The notes beneath the pieces were generated by a model. That model saw only the letters and a program-made list of their open reading frames with translations. It searched no databases and was not told where the DNA came from. From the IMG/VR virus record IMGVR_UViG_3300021964_000465, positions 1 through 25,545 of that record: a stretch of 25,545 bases of DNA; one strand, given 5' to 3'. Positions 21,789 through 25,545 of this stretch are shown one piece after another (position 1 is the stretch's first letter; every line of letters starts with the position of its first letter). The stretch is from a virus. Both the position numbers and the translations under genes were made by a program.

Positions 21789-24147
21789 GGGCGTTGACAT
21801 TGACTTAAAGCCAACTAAAGCGATGGCGCGTAATGCGGAACAAGGTCTGAAATGGCGTGCCGAATTTGGTCGCGGCGGCACAGAAGTTGGTGTTGCTAGG
21901 GCTAGGCAGTTAAAGAACAGGCAAGAATTATCCGCTGAAACAGTCAGGCGGATGCATAGCTATTTTAGTCGCCATGAAGTTGATAAAGAGGGCGAAGGGT
22001 TCACGCCAGATGAAGATGGATATCCAAGCGCAGGAAAAATCGCTTGGCTATTGTGGGGCGGTGACGAAGGACAAAGCTGGGCGCGAAATAAAGACCGACA
22101 GCTAGACAACATTGACGAAGAACGCGGAATATCAGATAATGTCGAAACACAAAAAATAGGTGATGAAATGGAAAAGCGGCATATTGTGGATGTGCAAGAA
22201 TTAGAAGATGCTTATGTCATCACTTTTGCAAAGCCACGCGAACAAGAATTAGAAACATCTGGAAACGATGAAATGGAATCTAGACCATATCACGATGAAG
22301 AAGAAGAACGCATTAGCCGCGCAGATCTAAACTTGCGCGCTATGGAACTTGAAGAAAAAACAATAGATATGGACAAAAGAACTGTTATGGTTGGCGTTTC
22401 ATCAGAAGCACCAGTTGAACGCAGTTTTGGGCAAGAGGTCATCGACCATTCCCGCGAAAATATGAACCTTGATTTTCTAAATTCAGGTCGTGCGCCATTA
22501 TTAATGAATCACGATATGGAACAGCAAATCGGGGTGGTTGAATCTGTTGAACTTGATGAAAATGCGCGTAGACTGCGCGCTAGGGTTCGCTTTGGAAAAG
22601 GCGAACGCGCTTCAGAAGTGTTTGACGATGTTGCCGATGGTATTCGGCAGAATATCAGCGTTGGTTATAGAATAGATAGCCGCGTTGAAAGAGAGGGCGA
22701 TCCAGAAGATTATTATCGGGTAGCCACAACCCCTATGGAAATAAGCATCGTTTCAATTCCCGCAGACCAGTCAAGTCAAGTCGGTGTTGGTCGTGAATAT
22801 TCCGAAACTTTAATATCAACCCCAATCGAAAGGAAATCTGAAATGTCAGAAAATATCGATTTAGAGGCAGTTAAAGCGGAAGCCGCCAAGACTGCACAAA
22901 GAAATGCAAAGGACATAATGACCCTTGCACGCAAACACAATAAGGCTGATCTGGGCGAAGAAGCACTTGGTCGCGGATTGTCAATAGACGAATTTCGCGG
23001 TGAATTGCTAGAATCAATCGGCAACCAGCCACTAGAAACACCAGCACACGTCGTTGATGCACCAGTCAAAGAACAGCGTTCTTATAGCTTGGCAAGCATG
23101 ATTCGCGCACAAGCAACTGGCGACTGGCGCGATGCTGGTTTAGAGCGTGAAATGCATGATGAAATCGTGCGTAGAACAGGCAAGCCATCTGAAGGAATGT
23201 ACGTTCCAGATTTCGCATGGCGCGCTGGCGTGATGACAACAGCGGCAACAGGCGCAATTGCTGGCGAAGCTGTCACAGATAATTTTGTTCCAACTATTCA
23301 GCGTGGTGATATGTTCATCGAAGCATTACGCGCTAAACAGGTTATGGCAAACTTAGGCGTGACATTCATCGGCGGATTAACTAACCGCGTTAGAATGCCA
23401 AAGTTTTCAACAGGCGCATCCGCTGGTTTCGTTGAAGAAGCTGGCGCAGTAGCAGATCAATCACCAGCCGACGCTGGTGTAACTTTACAGCCACGCACAC
23501 TTGGCGCACACGCACAAATTTCAAGATTATTAATGCTTGAAAGCGTACCAGCCATTGAGCAGGTTGTTCAGGATGATCTGTTGCGTTCTATTGCAGACCG
23601 CATTGAGTTCCATGCAATTCAGGGTTCAGGCGCATCTGGTCAGCCAACAGGCATCCTAAACGATGGTAATGTTGGAAACGTGGATATTTCTGCTGGAACT
23701 GATGTAGCGGCATTAACATGGGCTGATATTACAGACCTAGTTAAGACTGTTGAAGAAGCAAACGGCGTAGTTAATCAGGCAACTTTAGGCTGGTTATCAA
23801 ACGCAAAAGTGAAAGCTAAAATGGCTAACACTGTAAGGGTTGCATCTTCTGATTCAGTTATGTTGCTAAATGACCCATGGAATAGCTTGTATGGTTACAA
23901 AGCTGAATTTACAAGCAATGTTCCATCTAACCTAGATTCAGGCGATGGCGGTTCTGATGGATCAGCACTTATTTTTGGTGATTTCAGCCAGCTATTAGTT
24001 GGTTTATTCGGTTCACCATCAATCATTGTTGACCCATACACAAATAGCACATCAGGCGATGTTGTTATTTCAGTTATGCAGGAAGTAGATGTTGCGCTAC
24101 GCAATGCCGCTTCATTCGCAATCACTGACGAGGTTTCAACAGCCTAA
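21772..24147 (+). CDS. Prohead protease-major capsid fusion (HK97 type)
   Basis: This 791-residue protein has three parts. Residues ~1-115 form a conserved accessory domain (TEVGVARARQLKNRQELSAE; YPSAGKIAWLLWGGDEGQSW). Residues ~195-345 are an HK97-like protease with His247 (LMNHD), Ser296 (NISVGY) and Glu323 (PMEISIVS). From residue 358 the HK97 major capsid follows: a helical delta segment, then VTDNFVPTIQRGDMFIEALR and TLGAHAQISRLLMLES. There is no stop between protease and capsid. An internal AAAGGA plus ATG at 22843 may also give a free 434-residue capsid protein; ATG 22168 (after AGGTGA) is a weaker internal start. Confidence 0.9.
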   Translation: MMATYKGVDIDLKPTKAMARNAEQGLKWRAEFGRGGTEVGVARARQLKNRQELSAETVRRMHSYFSRHEVDKEGEGFTPDEDGYPSAGKIAWLLWGGDEGQSWARNKDRQLDNIDEERGISDNVETQKIGDEMEKRHIVDVQELEDAYVITFAKPREQELETSGNDEMESRPYHDEEEERISRADLNLRAMELEEKTIDMDKRTVMVGVSSEAPVERSFGQEVIDHSRENMNLDFLNSGRAPLLMNHDMEQQIGVVESVELDENARRLRARVRFGKGERASEVFDDVADGIRQNISVGYRIDSRVEREGDPEDYYRVATTPMEISIVSIPADQSSQVGVGREYSETLISTPIERKSEMSENIDLEAVKAEAAKTAQRNAKDIMTLARKHNKADLGEEALGRGLSIDEFRGELLESIGNQPLETPAHVVDAPVKEQRSYSLASMIRAQATGDWRDAGLEREMHDEIVRRTGKPSEGMYVPDFAWRAGVMTTAATGAIAGEAVTDNFVPTIQRGDMFIEALRAKQVMANLGVTFIGGLTNRVRMPKFSTGASAGFVEEAGAVADQSPADAGVTLQPRTLGAHAQISRLLMLESVPAIEQVVQDDLLRSIADRIEFHAIQGSGASGQPTGILNDGNVGNVDISAGTDVAALTWADITDLVKTVEEANGVVNQATLGWLSNAKVKAKMANTVRVASSDSVMLLNDPWNSLYGYKAEFTSNVPSNLDSGDGGSDGSALIFGDFSQLLVGLFGSPSIIVDPYTNSTSGDVVISVMQEVDVALRNAASFAITDEVSTA
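22829..22845 (+). promoter_or_regulatory. Internal ribosome-binding site and start at the protease/capsid junction
   Basis: AAAGGA (22829-22834) is followed after eight bases by an in-frame ATG (22843-22845), at residue 358 of the fusion. It is placed exactly where a separate capsid gene would begin (MSENIDLEAVKAEA). It would yield a 434-residue protein of normal HK97 capsid precursor size. Expression from it is inferred. Confidence 0.6.
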
Positions 24148-24161
24148 AGCACTTATAGCAA

Positions 24162-24183
24162 GGGGCGGTAATAACGCCGCCCC
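24162..24183 (+). terminator. GC-rich hairpin after the capsid gene, copy 3
   Basis: GGGGCGG (24162-24168) pairs with CCGCCCC (24177-24183) around TAATAACG, 14 bases after the capsid stop. It shares the GGCGG/CCGCC stem of the two hairpins at 12925 and 13210. No T run follows (ACGCGCTTTAAAAGAGG), so this may be a partial terminator, processing site or mRNA-stabilising element that raises capsid mRNA. Confidence 0.5.
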
Positions 24184-24205
24184 ACGCGCTTTAAAAGAGG
24201 TTTAA

Positions 24206-24397
24206 ATGAAAATACAAGTTTTAGAAAAATGCTACACGGGTTCGCATGGTAATTTATTCGCTGGCGAAACACATGAAATTGACGATTTAATTGCAGAAAA
24301 GTTGATTGCGCGGGGCTATGCTACGAAAGCAAAAGCAGAATCTAAAAAGAAATCTGATCGCGCAGTAAAAACATTATCAACACTAGAAGAAGAATAG
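24206..24397 (+). CDS. Small head-tail connector-region protein
   Basis: This 63-residue protein is preceded by AAAAGAGG, six bases from the ATG. It opens MKIQVLEKCYTGSHGNLFAG, then EIDDLIAEKLIARGYA, a pattern I recognise from small proteins after capsid genes, often without known role (some carry a DUF7302-like label). The tail is lysine-rich (KAKAESKKKSDRAVK). Its stop is directly followed by the ATG of the next gene. It may help head completion; this is inferred from position. Confidence 0.65.
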   Translation: MKIQVLEKCYTGSHGNLFAGETHEIDDLIAEKLIARGYATKAKAESKKKSDRAVKTLSTLEEE

Positions 24398-24709
24398 ATG
24401 GCAGTTGAATCCGCAATAGATAGGGCTATATTTGTTGATCCTGATGATTTCGGGGTTGCGGCAACTTATACGCCATCGGGCGGTTCAGCTACAACTGTTA
24501 ATGGAATATTTGATAATGAATTTATAGAAGTTGACGCTGGCGGCGGTGTTGGCGTGGCGTTACAGCAACCGCGCTTTTTATGCAGAAGCGCAGATATATC
24601 TGGGGCGGCAGAAGGCGACGCGCTGGTTGTTAATACTGTTAATTATACTATTCGCATAGTGCAAGCAGATGGAACTGGCATGACAACGCTAGTATTAGAA
24701 GAAGATTAG
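24398..24709 (+). CDS. Head-tail joining protein (gpFII-like)
   Basis: This 103-residue protein starts directly after the previous stop. It is beta-rich: AATYTPSGGSATTVNGIFDN, EVDAGGGVGVALQQPRFLCR, then GDALVVNTVNYTIRIVQADG and TTLVLEE. This fits the lambda gpFII head-tail joining family, which docks on the portal/gpW and provides the platform for the tail. Length is close to the 117 residues of lambda FII. The position before the gpU-like gene supports the call. It ends directly before the next ATG. Confidence 0.75.
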   Translation: MAVESAIDRAIFVDPDDFGVAATYTPSGGSATTVNGIFDNEFIEVDAGGGVGVALQQPRFLCRSADISGAAEGDALVVNTVNYTIRIVQADGTGMTTLVLEED

Positions 24710-25153
24710 ATGGCACACGTTCGCAAGCAAATCAGGGACGCTATAAAAACCGCCCTAACTGGTTTAGCAACTACTGGCGCGAACTGCTATCAAAGCCGCG
24801 TATTTCCTTTTGAATCGACAAAGTTGCCAGCTTTATTGATTTATACCAAATCGGAAACAACCGATTTTGACACGATATCATTACCACGCGATGTAATGCG
24901 CGTTTTAGAAATTAATGTTGAAGCATACGTTCAGGGGACGTCGAACTATGATAATACATTAGACCAGATTGCGGTTGAGGTTGAAGAAGCCATAGCCGCA
25001 GATGTGACGCTAGGCGGTTTGACAAAAGATTTGCAAACTGTTGCGTTTGAAGCCGATTTTAGTGGCGATGGTGAACAAACTGTTGCTATAGGTCGCTTCA
25101 CAATATCAGCAACCTATCGGACGCTGGAAAATGATGTAGAAACAGCCGCTTAG
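24710..25153 (+). CDS. Tail terminator protein (gpU-like)
   Basis: This 147-residue protein has the gpU-like layout: an N-terminal helix (HVRKQIRDAIKTALTGLATT), strands with CYQSRVFPFESTKLPALLIY, and a C-terminal strand set (GEQTVAIGRFTISATYRTLE). These proteins cap the tail tube and join it to the head. It lies between the FII-like and the tail tube gene, as expected. AGAAAGGAA between its stop and the next ATG is a good ribosome-binding site. Confidence 0.8.
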   Translation: MAHVRKQIRDAIKTALTGLATTGANCYQSRVFPFESTKLPALLIYTKSETTDFDTISLPRDVMRVLEINVEAYVQGTSNYDNTLDQIAVEVEEAIAADVTLGGLTKDLQTVAFEADFSGDGEQTVAIGRFTISATYRTLENDVETAA

Positions 25154-25166
25154 AAAGGAATTTATC

Positions 25167-25545
25167 ATGGCGACTTTTGCTGGAAAAGATGGGATTGTGA
25201 AAATTGGAAGCAATGCCATCGGTGAAATAAGATCTTATTCAATTGAACAAACTATGGACACCATAGAAGATTCAACAATGGGCGACACAGATAGAACCTA
25301 TGTTGCGTCGTTGAAGTCATTCAGCGGATCTATGGACGTTTATTTTGATGAAGCTGATGCTGGTCAATTAGATGTTCAAGTCGGCGACACTGGCACGATT
25401 AACGTGCAAATGGAAGGTGACACAACTGGCGACCATCAACTATCTGGGGCAATATTAGTAACAGGTAGAACAATCACAGCCGCGTTTGATGGAATGGTTG
25501 AGGCATCTCTAACATTTCAAGGAACAGGCGCACTAACTGAAGGTA
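25167..25545 (+). CDS. Major tail tube protein, 3' truncated
   Basis: The gene starts at ATG 25167, after AAAGGAA, and runs off the right window edge (126 codons seen). The pattern TFAGKDGIVKIGSNAIGEIR, YSIEQTMDTIEDSTMGD, and SLKSFSGSMDVYFDEADAG is typical of tail tube proteins (gpV/GTA tube type). It would polymerise to form the long tail tube. The missing 3' end and the expected chaperone and tape measure genes lie outside. Confidence 0.85.
   Translation, partial: MATFAGKDGIVKIGSNAIGEIRSYSIEQTMDTIEDSTMGDTDRTYVASLKSFSGSMDVYFDEADAGQLDVQVGDTGTINVQMEGDTTGDHQLSGAILVTGRTITAAFDGMVEASLTFQGTGALTEG

Noticed and set aside
1-25545. CTAG frequency
   Set aside because: The tetramer looked common (many GCTAGG), but a rough count is near the expectation for this base composition, so nothing stands out.
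1-25545. Temperate lifestyle genes, CRISPR or insertion sequences
   Set aside because: No integrase, repressor, att-like repeat, spaced direct repeats or transposase was seen; absence may be due to the missing part of the genome.

Overview
The window is most of the genome of a tailed phage (or an intact prophage-like segment) with a lambda-type head and a long-tail (siphovirus-like) plan. I see no host genes, rRNA, tRNA, integrase, repressor, transposase or CRISPR array. The A+T-rich composition and the look of several families (ERF plus RecB-like exonuclease, Hjc-like resolvase, SleB-type lysin, GTA-type 3-TM holin, tail fibres with repeated SED...APDGTT modules) resemble phages of marine Alphaproteobacteria. 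That host guess is inference. The right edge cuts the tail tube gene and the left edge cuts the tail hub gene. If the genome is circularly permuted, the missing part is the tail-assembly chaperone, tape measure and tail-tip region.

Layout. (1) 2-6465, + strand: tail hub (gpJ-like, 5' truncated) and distal tail or fibre genes, including an 842-residue fibre with three internal repeats. (2) 6465-8400, +: first lysis module, with small membrane proteins, an M15-type endolysin, a 39-residue membrane peptide and a 3-TM holin, plus a PD-(D/E)XK nuclease-like gene. (3) 8397-10592, - strand: recombination operon with a RecB-like exonuclease, an ERF annealing protein, a 79-residue protein ending in an SSB-like DEIPF tip, and three small proteins. 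Its end overlaps the holin gene tail to tail, inside a small hairpin. (4) 10593-10664: divergent control region. (5) 10665-12574, +: two more PD-(D/E)XK nuclease-like genes, a DUF6378-like gene, a small zinc protein and a winged-helix replication initiator with a candidate lambda-O-style origin inside it. (6) 12669-15443, +: accessory small genes, a degenerate HNH protein and a second lysis-like set (SleB hydrolase, small membrane protein, lipoprotein). (7) 15443-25545, +: morphogenesis, with a gpZ-like protein, ParB-methyltransferase, small and large terminase, a gpW-like fusion, portal, prohead protease-major capsid fusion, head-tail connectors, tail terminator and tail tube.

Genes are tightly packed, with many TAATG or ATGA stop/start overlaps, so translational coupling is likely throughout. 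No stretch longer than 300 bases lacks a gene. The most interesting signals are the in-frame internal ribosome-binding site at the protease/capsid junction, the SSB-like C-terminal tip on the 79-residue protein, the palindrome and repeat array plus A/T tract inside the replication gene, and a recurring GC-rich hairpin that holds stop codons in its loop.
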